A stretch of 64,000 bases of DNA from assembly GCA_019703815.1 (NCBI GenBank), contig AP023052.1, forward strand, positions 1,116,001 through 1,180,000, read 5' to 3'. This document shows positions 27,487 to 37,293 of this stretch, in pieces (the first letter of the stretch is position 1; each line of letters starts with the position of its first letter). The notes under the pieces were generated by a model. It ran no database searches. It was not told the DNA's origin and worked only from the letters and a program-made list of their open reading frames with translations. The position numbers and the translations under genes were made by a program. The DNA comes from Thaumasiovibrio occultus. Its GTDB lineage: Bacteria > Pseudomonadota > Gammaproteobacteria > Enterobacterales > Vibrionaceae.

Positions 27487-28368
27487 ATGAAACGTATAGC
27501 GCTGTATTTGGCGACTAACTTCGCAGTCATGATTGTGTTCAGTATTATTCTGAACTTGATCTACGCCTTTACAGGACTGCAGCCAGGTAGCTTGAATGGT
27601 CTGTTGGTCTTAGCCGCTGTGTTTGGCTTTGGTGGTTCCATCGTCTCGCTACTGATGTCGAAGTGGATGGCATTGCGCAGTGTGGGTGGTGAAGTTATCG
27701 AGCAACCTCGCAACGAAACGGAGCAATGGTTGATGGCAACGATTGAGCGTCAAGCGCAGCAATCGGGCATCGGCATGCCAACCGTTGCGGTTTACAATTC
27801 ACCGGATATCAACGCTTTTGCGACTGGCGCAAAGCGTAACGATTCATTGGTCGCTGTCTCAACGGGTTTACTCAATAGCATGACCCGCGATGAAGCCGAA
27901 GCGGTATTGGCGCACGAAGTGAGCCACATTGCCAACGGCGATATGATCACCATGACGTTAATGCAAGGTGTCGTGAACACCTTCGTGATCTTCATTTCGC
28001 GCTTGATTGCCAATGTTGCAAGTGGCTTCCTGAGCAATGATGAAGAAGGCGAGGGCGGTGGTAGCTTTATGCTCTACTTCTTGATCTCTTCTGTGATGGA
28101 AATCTTGTTTGGCTTCTTAGCCAGCATTCTGACCATGTGGTTTAGCCGCCACCGTGAATTCCGCGCTGACGCAGGCTCAGCGAAGTTGGTGGGCAAAGAG
28201 AAGATGATTGCCGCGCTTGAGCGTCTAAAGCAGAGCTATGAACCACAACTAGAAGGTTCAATGATGGCGTTCGGTATTAATGGTAAGAAGTCGCTCTCAG
28301 AGCTGTTTATGACGCACCCGCCATTGGATAAGCGTATCGCAGCCCTACGTAATGGTGAATACCTGTAA
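27487..28368 (+). CDS. htpX: Membrane protease HtpX
   Basis: Zinc metalloprotease of the inner membrane (M48 family) that degrades damaged membrane proteins. 293 residues with two N-terminal helices, the zinc motif HEVSH at about 140 ([13 protein letters not shown]), two more helices, and the third-ligand region [14 protein letters not shown]. The start has an AGGAG ribosome site. Standard length. Confidence 0.97.
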   Translation: MKRIALYLATNFAVMIVFSIILNLIYAFTGLQPGSLNGLLVLAAVFGFGGSIVSLLMSKWMALRSVGGEVIEQPRNETEQWLMATIERQAQQSGIGMPTVAVYNSPDINAFATGAKRNDSLVAVSTGLLNSMTRDEAEAVLAHEVSHIANGDMITMTLMQGVVNTFVIFISRLIANVASGFLSNDEEGEGGGSFMLYFLISSVMEILFGFLASILTMWFSRHREFRADAGSAKLVGKEKMIAALERLKQSYEPQLEGSMMAFGINGKKSLSELFMTHPPLDKRIAALRNGEYL

Positions 28369-28519
28369 CTAGCGGTGGCACCTGTTAGTCATTTGAGTGA
28401 ATCAGCAGCAGGAGTTGATGCGCAATTCGGCAAACAGTTAGCTTTTGCTGTTGATTTAATCACTTGAATCTTTAAGGGGTTTACAGCTAACGCGTGAATC
28501 GCTATTATTCTCGCACCAC

Positions 28520-28610
28520 GGAGAGATGGCTGAGTGGTTGAAAGCACCGGTCTTGAAAACCGGCGTACGTTAATAGCGTACCTAGGGTTCAAATCCCTAT
28601 CTCTCCGCCA
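28520..28610 (+). tRNA. serT: tRNA-Ser (UGA anticodon)
   Basis: A 91-base class II tRNA beginning GGAGAGATGGCTGAGTGG. The anticodon arm CCGGTCTTGAAAACCGG has TGA at its centre, the variable arm pairs GTACG with CGTAC, the T-arm holds GGTTCAAATCC, and CCA is encoded at 28608-28610. Confidence 0.97.
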
Positions 28611-28616
28611 CATTCG

Positions 28617-28647
28617 AAAGCCCCAGCAGAAATGCTGGGGCTTTTTT
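28617..28647 (+). terminator. Terminator after tRNA-Ser
   Basis: AAAGCCCCAGCA/TGCTGGGGCTTT with a GAAA-type loop and a T-run, seven bases after the tRNA end. Confidence 0.93.
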
Positions 28648-28748
28648 CGTTTTGGGCGTTGTATTGGTTTTTAGCGCCTCAATGCAAAAGCAATATAGAG
28701 GCGGAAAAGAGACAGTTAAAAGCTGTTACTGACCTTTAGGGGGCAAAA

Positions 28749-29834
28749 TTAAGCCGTAGCTAGTGCCATGTACAGTTTGTCTAAGTAATTGACGACTTGG
28801 TCGCTGGCCGATTCCATCTGTTGCAGGCAACGTTGCATTTGTTGCTCATTGCCTTGGCGCTTTGCCGCTAAGGCGTCGGCTCCAAACTGATGGACTTGCT
28901 TGTGAGGCTCTTCGAGTGACCTGAAAGGTTCAATACCTTGGCCAAGCAAGTTATCTCGATGTTCGCTATACCATTTACCTAGACGGCAATCGTGGTGGGT
29001 CACTAACTGGCTTTCACCACAATCACTGTTGATGATGCGATAGACCCCAGATTTCCAAATAAAATGATCGAGTTTAACGATATCGATGAAGAACCGCGTC
29101 GCGCCGTTTTCGAGATCGGTTTCTCGCAGCAGTGATGATTCACAGAGCTTTAGGATAGGAGGGCGAGCACGGCTAACCGCCGCACTGACATCTTTGCAGC
29201 TCTCTTGGCTCTTCTCTGACGCGTCTTTGACATCGTTAGAGATATGGCGACATTCATCGAACAGTGTGCCGATCCGCAGGCTGGTTGATTGCGCTTGGGT
29301 GGCAAGTTTTCTCACTTCATCGGCAACCACGGAAAACCCACGGCCATATTCACCCGCTCGGGCCGCTTCAATAGAGGCATTTAACGCTAATAGATTGGTG
29401 TTGTCCGCGATCCCGCGAATTTGCTGCAGTAATTCTTCAATACTGGCAATGGCCGTCACCAGTTCATCTGAGGCTTTGGCGTTGGTCTCGGCGACATGTT
29501 CAAGCTGTGTGGTAAGCGCATGAATTTGCTCAATAGACGAGCTGACATCATCACGGGTTTGATGGCTGTTTTCATCTTTCGATTCTAGATAAGCGCTATT
29601 GAGTGTCATCAAGCTGTGACGAATGTTCTCAGCAATCTGGCTACCCGAGAGACTGCAGGAAAAGATATCTTGATAACTTTGCACAGCACTTCGTAGCGCT
29701 GAAGACTCTTGACGCAATTGCTCAATTTGTTGTTGATGCTCCGCTTCCCTTGCTTGGGTAAGATCGCGTTGTGTTTGCGATTCAGCAAGTGCGTTACGCA
29801 GTTTGCGAATCTCATGCTTAGACCTAAAGAACAT
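28749..29834 (-). CDS. Soluble methyl-accepting chemoreceptor with C-terminal CZB domain
   Basis: About 361 residues. I choose the ATG at 29834 because CTAAGGA sits at the right distance; an ATG six bases upstream and a TTG are poorer. No membrane segment is present. After a coiled coil (10-65) comes a short signalling domain with the conserved hairpin tip [20 protein letters not shown]. The C-terminal CZB (zinc-binding chemoreceptor) domain follows, with LDHFIWK, CRLGKWY and PHKQVHQFG carrying the His/Cys ligands. CZB receptors sense zinc or oxidants such as hypochlorite. Confidence 0.92.
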   Translation of the reverse strand: MFFRSKHEIRKLRNALAESQTQRDLTQAREAEHQQQIEQLRQESSALRSAVQSYQDIFSCSLSGSQIAENIRHSLMTLNSAYLESKDENSHQTRDDVSSSIEQIHALTTQLEHVAETNAKASDELVTAIASIEELLQQIRGIADNTNLLALNASIEAARAGEYGRGFSVVADEVRKLATQAQSTSLRIGTLFDECRHISNDVKDASEKSQESCKDVSAAVSRARPPILKLCESSLLRETDLENGATRFFIDIVKLDHFIWKSGVYRIINSDCGESQLVTHHDCRLGKWYSEHRDNLLGQGIEPFRSLEEPHKQVHQFGADALAAKRQGNEQQMQRCLQQMESASDQVVNYLDKLYMALATA

Positions 29835-30503
29835 ACACATCCTTAGATATTCCAAATTAAAGTCCGTTGCGACAAAGACATCCCCGTTGTTTATCGATAT
29901 TGATTATCGCCAATTGGAATTTAGTGACGCGCTATGAAATGGGTGTTGGTTGAGGTTATTGGTATATTTATCTCGATATTTTAAATTAAATGCACTAATA
30001 ACAAAGTGATCAACAAGGTATTTCCGTCTATTCAACGCACAAAAGTCATGGGCACTTTAAAGAACAAATAAGCACAGCGGGGCGATTGCGAAAGCAAAGG
30101 TTATGGAGTGTTCAATCATTGTTTCTGTGAATATTGATAATGGGAGAGATAACGCTGCTAACTATGTGAATTTATGAGCATTTTATTCATGTTAAATTCA
30201 TGTTTATTTCGGTTGTAGGACAGTGGTGCAACAGCAAAGCAATGCAACTAACTGAAAAAAAAGGAAAACTGTCAAATATCCGTTGTGGCCTTGTCAATGT
30301 TTTGACATTCTTCAAGTCAGAAAAGTGTGATACAGGACGAAATAAATTGCGTAATTGTTCATTTAGTTAATTTGAAGTGAGAGCTTTCTCATAAAGTCCA
30401 CCGCTGTCTATTTTGTCGCCATAGCCTCCTTGATAGCCTTTTTTCACCCTTTTTCAAGGTGGGTAGAGCGTTATTATTTTGTCACCCAAGAGGACCGAGG
30501 ATT
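29835..30503. other. Long AT-rich intergenic region
   Basis: About 670 bases between the divergent chemoreceptor and hydrolase genes. It includes a short palindrome TGTCAATGTTTTGACA (30292-30307) and AT-rich DNA suited to promoters. I see no gene, tRNA or known RNA motif. Confidence 0.4.
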
Positions 30504-31292
30504 ATGTTCAGTCACAGTGACGGACTATATTTACAAATTGAAGACACCGTGATTTATACCCATAGTGTCGGAAAAGCTACTAATCCTGTGCTGGTGTTGT
30601 TGCACGGCGGTTTAGGTAGCATGCTCGATTTTAATAATGTCGCAGAAGCATTATCAGAGCACTATTACTTGGTTGGGATTGATTTAAGGGGGCATGGGCG
30701 CTCACCAAGAGGATTAGCCTCAATGAGTTACGATCAACATTGTGAAGATGTGCTGAAGGTGCTGGATGCATTGTCGATCGAAAGTTGCGCGCTGCTAGGT
30801 AGCAGTGACGGCGGCATTGTGAGCTATTTATTGGCGGCGAACCATCCGCAGCGTATTGCATCGATAGTGACTATGGGCTCCCATTGGCGCAATAGTGAGT
30901 CAGATGTGAATCGCTCAATTTTAGAAGAGTTGAACGTGCCGTTGTGGCGCGGGATCTTCTCTAAGCACGTTGCTCAGTATCATGAAGTGAACCCATCGCC
31001 AGATTTTTGCGCCTTGATGGACGATGTAAAAGCGCTTTGGCAAGACCAAGCAGCATATTCGGACAAAGACATGAATGCGATACGTTGCCCGGCCTTATTG
31101 ATGCGAGGCCAAGACGACGATCTTTTCAGCGCAGAGGATGCAAATGCACTGCTTGAGAGTAATGGCAAATTTGAGTTGGCGACTATCCGTAATGCCCGCC
31201 ATGATTTGCTGACTGAGCCGTCCTACGATGTCCTATCTACTATCCATCACTTCCTGAAAACGAATAGCACGTTGGTGCCAACCAACGCTTGA
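30504..31292 (+). CDS. Alpha/beta-hydrolase
   Basis: 262 residues from the ATG at 30504, chosen for its GAGGA ribosome site over an upstream in-frame ATG. An alpha/beta-hydrolase with the oxyanion-hole region LLHGGLGS, nucleophile elbow GSSDGG (Ser near 105), an acid in GQDDDLFS and the catalytic His in NARHDLL. Substrate unknown; possibly an esterase or a lactone/ring-cleavage-product hydrolase. No signal peptide. Confidence 0.88.
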   Translation: MFSHSDGLYLQIEDTVIYTHSVGKATNPVLVLLHGGLGSMLDFNNVAEALSEHYYLVGIDLRGHGRSPRGLASMSYDQHCEDVLKVLDALSIESCALLGSSDGGIVSYLLAANHPQRIASIVTMGSHWRNSESDVNRSILEELNVPLWRGIFSKHVAQYHEVNPSPDFCALMDDVKALWQDQAAYSDKDMNAIRCPALLMRGQDDDLFSAEDANALLESNGKFELATIRNARHDLLTEPSYDVLSTIHHFLKTNSTLVPTNA

Positions 31293-31444
31293 TTGTCGAC
31301 TTGTCGCTTACCTCCCAAGGCTTCATTGGTGAAGGAGAGGCGCGACAAGCGTTATCGGGTTTCTGTTTACGATGTCTTGTTTTTATCTTAGTGAACTTGC
31401 AGCGTGTAAATGGTCAAACTGACAGCAATTGACGACACAACAGG

Positions 31445-32044
31445 GTGATAGGTTTGCGAAGATTACTATGTATTGGACTGGGTTTAGTAGCATTCCCGCT
31501 ATGGGCGACAGACTTTGCCCAATCGCTATCAGATGCGGCAGTGGAGCGTACGTCACATCGAGTGTTTTATGATGGACGTTATATCAATATTGCTTATCCA
31601 GGTGGCGACGTACCTGAAGATATTGGCGTGTGTACCGATGTCGTCATTCGTGCTTATCGCTCTTTGGGGATCGATTTGCAGCAAAAGGTACATGAAGATA
31701 TTTCTGCTAATTTTTCTGCGTACCCGTCAAAACGGATTTGGGGATTAACCCGACCTGATACCAATATTGATCACCGCCGCGTGCCTAACTTACGCGCCTT
31801 TTTTGAGCGTAATGGGGAATCATTGGCGACCAGTGATAACGGGGCTGATTACCTCCCCGGTGATATCGTGACGTGGCGTTTACCGAACAATTTGCCGCAT
31901 ATTGGCATCGTCGTAGAGGACCGCTCTGAAGATGGCGAGCGCCCGTTAATTGTGCATAACATCGGTGCAGGGCCAAAGATGGACGACATGCTGTTTTTGT
32001 TTGATATTACGGGTCACTATCGCTATCAACCAACGCTAGACTAA
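31445..32044 (+). CDS. DUF1287 family secreted protein
   Basis: 199 residues with a signal peptide (LLCIGLGLVAFPLWA). The mature domain carries the DUF1287 pattern: YPGGDVPEDIGVCTDVVIRAYR with a conserved Cys and LPHIGIVVED with a His, suggesting a papain-like/NlpC-type fold, possibly acting on cell wall. The start is a GTG at 31445 or a TTG at 31454; both lie close to AGGGTGATAGG. Function unproven. Confidence 0.85.
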   Translation: MIGLRRLLCIGLGLVAFPLWATDFAQSLSDAAVERTSHRVFYDGRYINIAYPGGDVPEDIGVCTDVVIRAYRSLGIDLQQKVHEDISANFSAYPSKRIWGLTRPDTNIDHRRVPNLRAFFERNGESLATSDNGADYLPGDIVTWRLPNNLPHIGIVVEDRSEDGERPLIVHNIGAGPKMDDMLFLFDITGHYRYQPTLD

Positions 32045-32174
32045 TGGGCGTTAGTGGTTGGTTTAAAGGGAAGATAAGCGGTTAGCTTACGCGATATATT
32101 GTCCACTTGCGCTACTTCATTACCAAAGGCTTGTTTACCTTTGTGTCAGCGCGCAAAGTGGACTGTCAATGTGC

Positions 32175-33305
32175 TTAGAATACTGCCGGCAGATATGGGT
32201 ATTCTTGCATTCCGTAATCGCTGCGAGAGGCATAAACACGGTTTTGCGCTTCGACACCTAACGACTCTTTGTCACGGAACGGTTCGCCAATAAAGGTATT
32301 ATTGCGGATCGTGATATTGCTAAAGCCTTCAGGGAAGCCGAGCAAGTGATTGTATTTTTCCCGATCAAACAGAACGATGTTGTCTTCCAATACCACTTTA
32401 TGAGTGGCACTGCTTAAGCCTTCCAAGCCAAAGCCGATCAGCTGATTGTTCACGCTGTTAGGACCTTGCTCTAAAACGCTGCCTTTGACAATTAATGTCC
32501 CGCCGTTCGACACATCAATCAGGCGACTGTCGACGCCATTAAGAGACGCAATCTGTGAATACTCAATAATGGTTTCACGCGCCCGTGATTTCACTTCATG
32601 GCCTTGTAGTTTCGAGCTTAAGATCTTGCTGTAGCGAATGGTGAGCACATCATTAGCGCTGTAGATCCCGTGCGCGCGTCCATCACGACCTAGATTTTCA
32701 AAGGTGCTGTTTAGAATGGTGAGATAACCAGTATCGGTAGTGGTTAATACCCCGTTTTCACTGTCATGAAAGTGAACGTTGTCGAGGGTAAGATCTTTAC
32801 CTTGTTGACGTACACAGGCGCCGTTGCGATCCGAGACTGACACGCCGCTGCATTCTAAATTTTCGATAGTCACGCCGTTGCCGTTCACCACGAACGTGGC
32901 TTTATTGCCGTATTGCGCACCTTTAAAGTGGGTCTTGCCACTGCCAGACAAGGTAACGCCGTCGGCTTGGATCCGCATGCCCGTCGTGAAGGTACCATTG
33001 CCAAAAATCACTTGGCTATTCGTCGCAATCGCGGCCACGGCGTCATCAATGTTACTGAACTCAATCCCATCGACCATCACATGACCATTGGCTGGTAAAC
33101 CGGTACTTGGCGGTAGCTCAGGATCGGTGGGTTTATCGGGATCGGTCGGCGGCACTGTGGGCTTTGACGGATCGGTAGGTTTAGATGGATCAGTCGGCTT
33201 CGATGGCTCTGCCGGTGTGCTGCTGTCTGAACTTCCGCCACAGGCGGTAAGAAAAACGGATAGGAGAAAAATCCCTGTTGCTTGCCTAAACATAAAACGA
33301 ATCAC
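32175..33305 (-). CDS. Lipoprotein with beta-helix repeats
   Basis: About 376 residues with a lipoprotein signal (LSVFLTACGG, modified Cys near 22). Residues 30-70 are a Pro/Lys/Thr/Asp linker of repeated SKPTDP units. The rest looks like a right-handed parallel beta-helix as in pectate-lyase-like proteins (GVTIENLECSGVSV, LTLDNVHFHD, YLTILNSTFENLG, LTIRYSKILSS, NITIRNNTFIG). An enzyme acting on polysaccharide or an adhesin-like surface protein is possible. Start is a GTG at 33305 or ATG at 33293; neither has a strong ribosome site. Confidence 0.82.
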   Translation of the reverse strand: MIRFMFRQATGIFLLSVFLTACGGSSDSSTPAEPSKPTDPSKPTDPSKPTVPPTDPDKPTDPELPPSTGLPANGHVMVDGIEFSNIDDAVAAIATNSQVIFGNGTFTTGMRIQADGVTLSGSGKTHFKGAQYGNKATFVVNGNGVTIENLECSGVSVSDRNGACVRQQGKDLTLDNVHFHDSENGVLTTTDTGYLTILNSTFENLGRDGRAHGIYSANDVLTIRYSKILSSKLQGHEVKSRARETIIEYSQIASLNGVDSRLIDVSNGGTLIVKGSVLEQGPNSVNNQLIGFGLEGLSSATHKVVLEDNIVLFDREKYNHLLGFPEGFSNITIRNNTFIGEPFRDKESLGVEAQNRVYASRSDYGMQEYPYLPAVF

Positions 33306-33482
33306 ATTGGGTTGCTAATGGAGGGGCGTAGGCTACCCAGATGCAAAAATGCTTTGTCAGTATATTGTCAGGTTTGATAGAGCTATCAATAGGTGATTGA
33401 TTTGGCGAAAAAGAAAAGTTAGAAGCAGGAAATAGGCGGAATTAAAGCGAATATAACCTTGTGCGCATTAATCTATATTGCA

Positions 33483-33507
33483 TAAAAACGCCCCTCATAA
33501 AGGGGCG
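33483..33507 (-). terminator. Terminator of the PAS-GGDEF-EAL gene
   Basis: CGCCCCT/AGGGGCG stem with a five-base loop; on the minus strand it is followed by a T-run. It lies about 105 bases beyond the stop at 33613. Between them is a second inverted repeat, CGCAGGCG/CGCCTGCG (33552-33579), without a T-run. Confidence 0.8.
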
Positions 33508-33612
33508 ATGGCTAATACACGCGAACTCGCTAGTGCACGCGAAATAACTCACGCAGGCGATATAGTTAACGCCTGCGAAATAGAAGGGCAGTTAATACAT
33601 CGCAACGCGAGA

Positions 33613-35358
33613 TTATTCACACTCGACTTCCGGGCTTTCATCAGACGCTTCTTCATCAACCCCTTGGGTGTGTTTGGCGTAATCAATCGCATCGAGCGAA
33701 TCGATAGGGCGCGCAAAGTGATAACCTTGCAGGAAGTCGAGGCCGATCTTACGGCCATGTGCCAACATCTGCTTGTTTTCAATCCCTTCGCCCACCACGT
33801 TGATCCCGCGCCGCTGACACAAAGAAACCAGCGAGGTGAGGTAGTCAGAGACTTGCCACTCGGTGATCGCTTTACCAATGATCTTGCGGTCGATTTTCAG
33901 CTGGTTAAACGGAATGGAGAAAAATACTTCCAGAGAGGAATAGCCCGTACCAAAGTCATCGAGAGACACTGAGAAACCATTGTTACGCAGCTCGTGAATT
34001 TGACGCATCGCGGTCGCTTCGGTTTCCAAGATCATCGATTCGGTGATCTCAATCACCAACTGTTGACTCTCGATGCCGTAGCGCTCTAACGTCTGCAACA
34101 GGCGTTGGACAAACTTGGGTTGCAGTAGCTGTACCACTGACACGTTAATCGACACCCGACAGCCGGTCAGTCCTTTCGCATTGCAATCGAGGATAAATTC
34201 ACACGCTTTGGCGATCACGAAGTAACCCAACTCAATGATGGTTTTATTGCGCTCCGAGATCGGAATGAACTCGTCTGGGTAGATGTCGCCGTGGGTTGGA
34301 CTCTTCCAACGCAGCAGCGCCTCAAAGCTGGTGACCGTTTGGTCGATAGCCGAGACAATCGGTTGGAATAAGAGATAAAACTCTTTGTGATAGAGTGCGG
34401 CCTTGATCCCGGTCTCAATGAACAGTTGGCGTTTGACCCGCTGGTAGTTGTCGTGATTACTAAAGCAGATACGACGCCCCGATTTCTGCGCAAACAGCAT
34501 CGCCAATTTGGCTTGATAGAGCAGGGCTTCCGCGTCGACATCGGGCAGCGGCAAAATGCACACCCCGACACTGATATTCTGGCAGTGGGCTTGCTCGTTA
34601 GCGTGGCGATCGGCAATAAAGCTGTTAATCGCGAAGTTGATCAGTTTAGTGATCTGCTCTTCGACCAAAGCGGCGTTAATGCAAACCGCAAACTCGCCCC
34701 CTTCAAGGCGATAGACACCGCCAAAGGTTGAGAAAACACGCTTTAATATAATGCTGAAATCTTTGATGATTTCGCTACCAAAACTGAAGCCAAAGGTATC
34801 AGTCAGGGTTTTCAAATCATCAAGGCTAAAATAGAGAAAGGCACCTTCATTGATCGCAAGCTCTGTTTGGCTGAGTGTCTCCACCAATTTACGGCGGTTG
34901 TAACATTGGGTCAGCGGGTCGATGTAGGCTAACTTGTACAGTTCGCTCTGTTGGGTTTTCTCGCGCGTAATATTGCGGTGGGATCCTACCATGTAGGCAA
35001 GATCACCGTCGTCATTCACTGATACAATACCCGTAGACTCGATCCACACATACTCACCGCTACGATTGCGGATGCGGTATTTGCTCACAAGGCGTGCCAC
35101 GCCTTTCTCTAACTGTTGCTTTAGGTTGCTTTCAAAGGGGGCAACATCTTCAGGATGGAGCAATGCTTGCCATTCAGAAATGTGTGATTCCGGAGAGGTA
35201 AAGGCAAATTGGCTGTAGAAGCCTGGCGTAAAATACTTACAGGTGCCGTCAGGTGCCATTTCCCATAGACCGTCGCTGGATGCTGCAAACAGCTCAAGCA
35301 GTCGCACTTGGTTTGATGGGTTAATGTCAGGAAAGCCTTGCTCTGTTGTCACGTTCAC
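33613..35358 (-). CDS. PAS-GGDEF-EAL protein, probable c-di-GMP phosphodiesterase
   Basis: 581 residues, soluble. A PAS/PAC sensor covers about 20-145 and a GGDEF domain about 150-310. Its active-site motif is degenerate (RLEGGEFAV in place of R-GGDEF-), so cyclase activity is unlikely. A C-terminal EAL domain covers about 320-565 with key residues intact: SFEALLRW, NVSVVQ, EITES, DDFGTGYSSL, KIDRK and QGYHFARP. It should hydrolyse c-di-GMP, with the degenerate domain perhaps binding GTP. The start may be the GTG at 35358 or a second GTG two codons later, which is better spaced from AGGG. Confidence 0.93.
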   Translation of the reverse strand: MNVTTEQGFPDINPSNQVRLLELFAASSDGLWEMAPDGTCKYFTPGFYSQFAFTSPESHISEWQALLHPEDVAPFESNLKQQLEKGVARLVSKYRIRNRSGEYVWIESTGIVSVNDDGDLAYMVGSHRNITREKTQQSELYKLAYIDPLTQCYNRRKLVETLSQTELAINEGAFLYFSLDDLKTLTDTFGFSFGSEIIKDFSIILKRVFSTFGGVYRLEGGEFAVCINAALVEEQITKLINFAINSFIADRHANEQAHCQNISVGVCILPLPDVDAEALLYQAKLAMLFAQKSGRRICFSNHDNYQRVKRQLFIETGIKAALYHKEFYLLFQPIVSAIDQTVTSFEALLRWKSPTHGDIYPDEFIPISERNKTIIELGYFVIAKACEFILDCNAKGLTGCRVSINVSVVQLLQPKFVQRLLQTLERYGIESQQLVIEITESMILETEATAMRQIHELRNNGFSVSLDDFGTGYSSLEVFFSIPFNQLKIDRKIIGKAITEWQVSDYLTSLVSLCQRRGINVVGEGIENKQMLAHGRKIGLDFLQGYHFARPIDSLDAIDYAKHTQGVDEEASDESPEVECE

Positions 35359-35700
35359 GCCCTAAAGGAATTGAGATCCAATAAATTACTACTGTTAGTT
35401 GCATCAATTAGAGCTTATTCGGTCAATTTTGTCGAATATCAAAGAGGGATTTTTAGTTATTCGTCAAATAATTAGAAAGGATACGCCAAGAAAAAGCAGA
35501 CCCACATCGTATGCGCGACGACACTGTTTTCATTGGGATGTTTGAAATATCACTTAGCGACATTTGAATTCTCAAAAGGTATTATCGTGGCATTGGGTGG
35601 GCGATATTTTCGCCTCATACCATAACTTATTAATTAAGCTGGAATTATTCATTCAGAGTAAATAATTACTGGTGTTAGCTGTAATATTTGAGGGTATGCT
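35359..35700. other. AT-rich intergenic region
   Basis: 342 bases between the divergent phosphodiesterase and L,D-transpeptidase genes. It is AT-rich and should hold both promoters; no specific operator or RNA is recognised. Confidence 0.35.
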
Positions 35701-36180
35701 TTGAAAAACTTACTTGCTGGACTGTTGCTGTCTTTGTTCAGTATGCCGCTTTTTGCCGCAGTAGATCAGGTGGTTATCAATAAATCGGCCAGAGAAATGC
35801 ATCTGGTTATTGGTGGCGAGATCATTCGAACTTACCGGATTGCGTTGGGGCGAACCCCACAAGGTCACAAGATCTTAGAAGGGGATAGCCGTACGCCGGA
35901 AGGTGTGTATGAGCTAGACTATGTCCTTGAAAATTCAAGCTACTATCGCGCGATGCATGTCAGTTATCCCAATGCAGCGGATATTGCAGCGGCGGAAAAA
36001 CTGGGCGTTTCACCGGGCGGGCAAATCATGATCCACGGACAGACCAATGGCTCGCCGTATCGTGGTTTGCAGGCAAGGGACGGGGATTGGACGAATGGCT
36101 GCATCGCGATTTCCAATGCGGAAATGGATGAGTTTCTGTCTCTGGTTGATGTCGGCACACCTATTTTGATTGAGTGGTAG
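35701..36180 (+). CDS. L,D-transpeptidase (YkuD family)
   Basis: 159 residues with a signal peptide (LLAGLLLSLFSMPLFAA). The YkuD catalytic region contains IMIHGQTN and DWTNGCIAISN, giving the His and Cys of this cysteine transpeptidase family, which cross-links or modifies peptidoglycan in the periplasm. The start is a TTG at 35701: the only nearby ATG leads directly to a stop, and GAGGG is well placed. It is shorter than multi-domain family members, with no LysM domain. Confidence 0.92.
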   Translation: MKNLLAGLLLSLFSMPLFAAVDQVVINKSAREMHLVIGGEIIRTYRIALGRTPQGHKILEGDSRTPEGVYELDYVLENSSYYRAMHVSYPNAADIAAAEKLGVSPGGQIMIHGQTNGSPYRGLQARDGDWTNGCIAISNAEMDEFLSLVDVGTPILIEW

Positions 36181-36507
36181 CATCGTAAAAGCGGTTATAA
36201 ATTCTGGCTGGCAATCACATCTCATCGTTTATCTAAAGCAGAGCTTGGATATCTGGCCTAGCCTATAGGCAGACACTAAACAGGTTACTGATTTAATACC
36301 GAAATTAACCCAACTATGTTAGGGTAATTAGGCTTTTCGTTATTACGTTTTTCTGTAAAAGCCGGGTGCTTAATCGATGCACTGACTGCGGTTTGACGTT
36401 AATGCCGATGATGTCAGTGCTGAAACTGAACGCGATGAAAATTGATCGTGGCTGATGCGCAAATTGCGCGATAAAACGCCGCGACGAGAATAGATAGGAA
36501 ATTGGGT
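36181..36507. other. Intergenic region upstream of the flavin reductase gene
   Basis: 327 bases. The only structure noticed is an inverted repeat GGCTTTT/AAAAGCC (36331-36363) without a T-run. It presumably holds the promoter of the next gene. Confidence 0.35.
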
Positions 36508-37122
36508 ATGTTATTACATTTTGATGGCTTGTCGTCGCAAGAACGTTCAAATTTAATGGCGCAGGCGGTGATCCCGCGCCCTATTGCTTGGGTGCTAACC
36601 GATTCTGGCGAGAAGAATTACAACCTTGCCCCGTTTTCCTATTTTACCCCGGTATCATCGCAACCTGCGGTGGTGATGTTTGTTGTCGGGCAAGGCGTCG
36701 GTGGCGCTTTGAAAGATACCGCGATCAATGTTGTGGAGCGCAAACATATGGTGATCCACATCGCGAACGCCGATCACTCGTTTGAAGTGGCGGCGACGTC
36801 GGCGATGCTTAAATACGGCGAGTCTGAAGTACAAGCGGCAGATCTGAGTGTGGTAGATTTTAAAACGTTCAAATTGCCGCGCTTGGCGGAATGCGATATT
36901 GCGCTGGGCTGTACGCTGTATGATACGGTGAGCTTGCCAGGAATGAACGAGATCATGGTGTTTGCGCGTATTGAAGAGATGTATATCAACGATGATATTT
37001 TGTCGGAAGACAGCAAAGGCCAATTGATCATCGAGCCTAACAAGCTAAACCCCTTGTCACGATTGGGTGGCAATCAGTACGCGACCTTAGGGCAAGTATC
37101 TACCACCAGTCGCCCTAAATAA
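36508..37122 (+). CDS. Flavin reductase-like FMN-binding protein
   Basis: 204 residues from the ATG at 36508 (AGGA ribosome site eight bases upstream). The opening (QAVIPRPIAWVLTDSGEKNYNLAPFSYF) is the FMN-binding split-barrel signature of the flavin reductase/DIM6-NTAB group, with GVGGALKDTAINV following. Such proteins reduce flavins or serve oxygenases; partner unknown. The family is sound, the exact role is not. Confidence 0.85.
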   Translation: MLLHFDGLSSQERSNLMAQAVIPRPIAWVLTDSGEKNYNLAPFSYFTPVSSQPAVVMFVVGQGVGGALKDTAINVVERKHMVIHIANADHSFEVAATSAMLKYGESEVQAADLSVVDFKTFKLPRLAECDIALGCTLYDTVSLPGMNEIMVFARIEEMYINDDILSEDSKGQLIIEPNKLNPLSRLGGNQYATLGQVSTTSRPK

Positions 37123-37293
37123 TCCGCCACATTATACGTTGGGGCATGGATGACACGGAGATCTTGCCTGTCGTGAATGCCCTCTCAAAGTTTGCTGCGC
37201 TGACTTTCCTTCTTTTTCTCAGTTGCGTTTAATCTTAGTGCTCTCATTAAAATGCGATGAGGCAAGGGATCTAACAACAGGAAGGGCACAGCG

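Noticed and set aside
31271-31349. GTTGGT/ACCAAC and CTTGTCGC/GCGACAAG hairpins after the hydrolase gene as terminators
   Set aside because: No T-run follows either stem; possibly structural only.
33508-33600. Possible CRISPR-like or direct repeats (several CGCGAA and CGCAGGCG units)
   Set aside because: Spacing is irregular and only one clean inverted repeat exists; no repeat-spacer order.
33478-33972. 164-codon plus-strand frame over the end of the EAL gene
   Set aside because: Antisense to a well-supported gene and starts inside its terminator hairpin.
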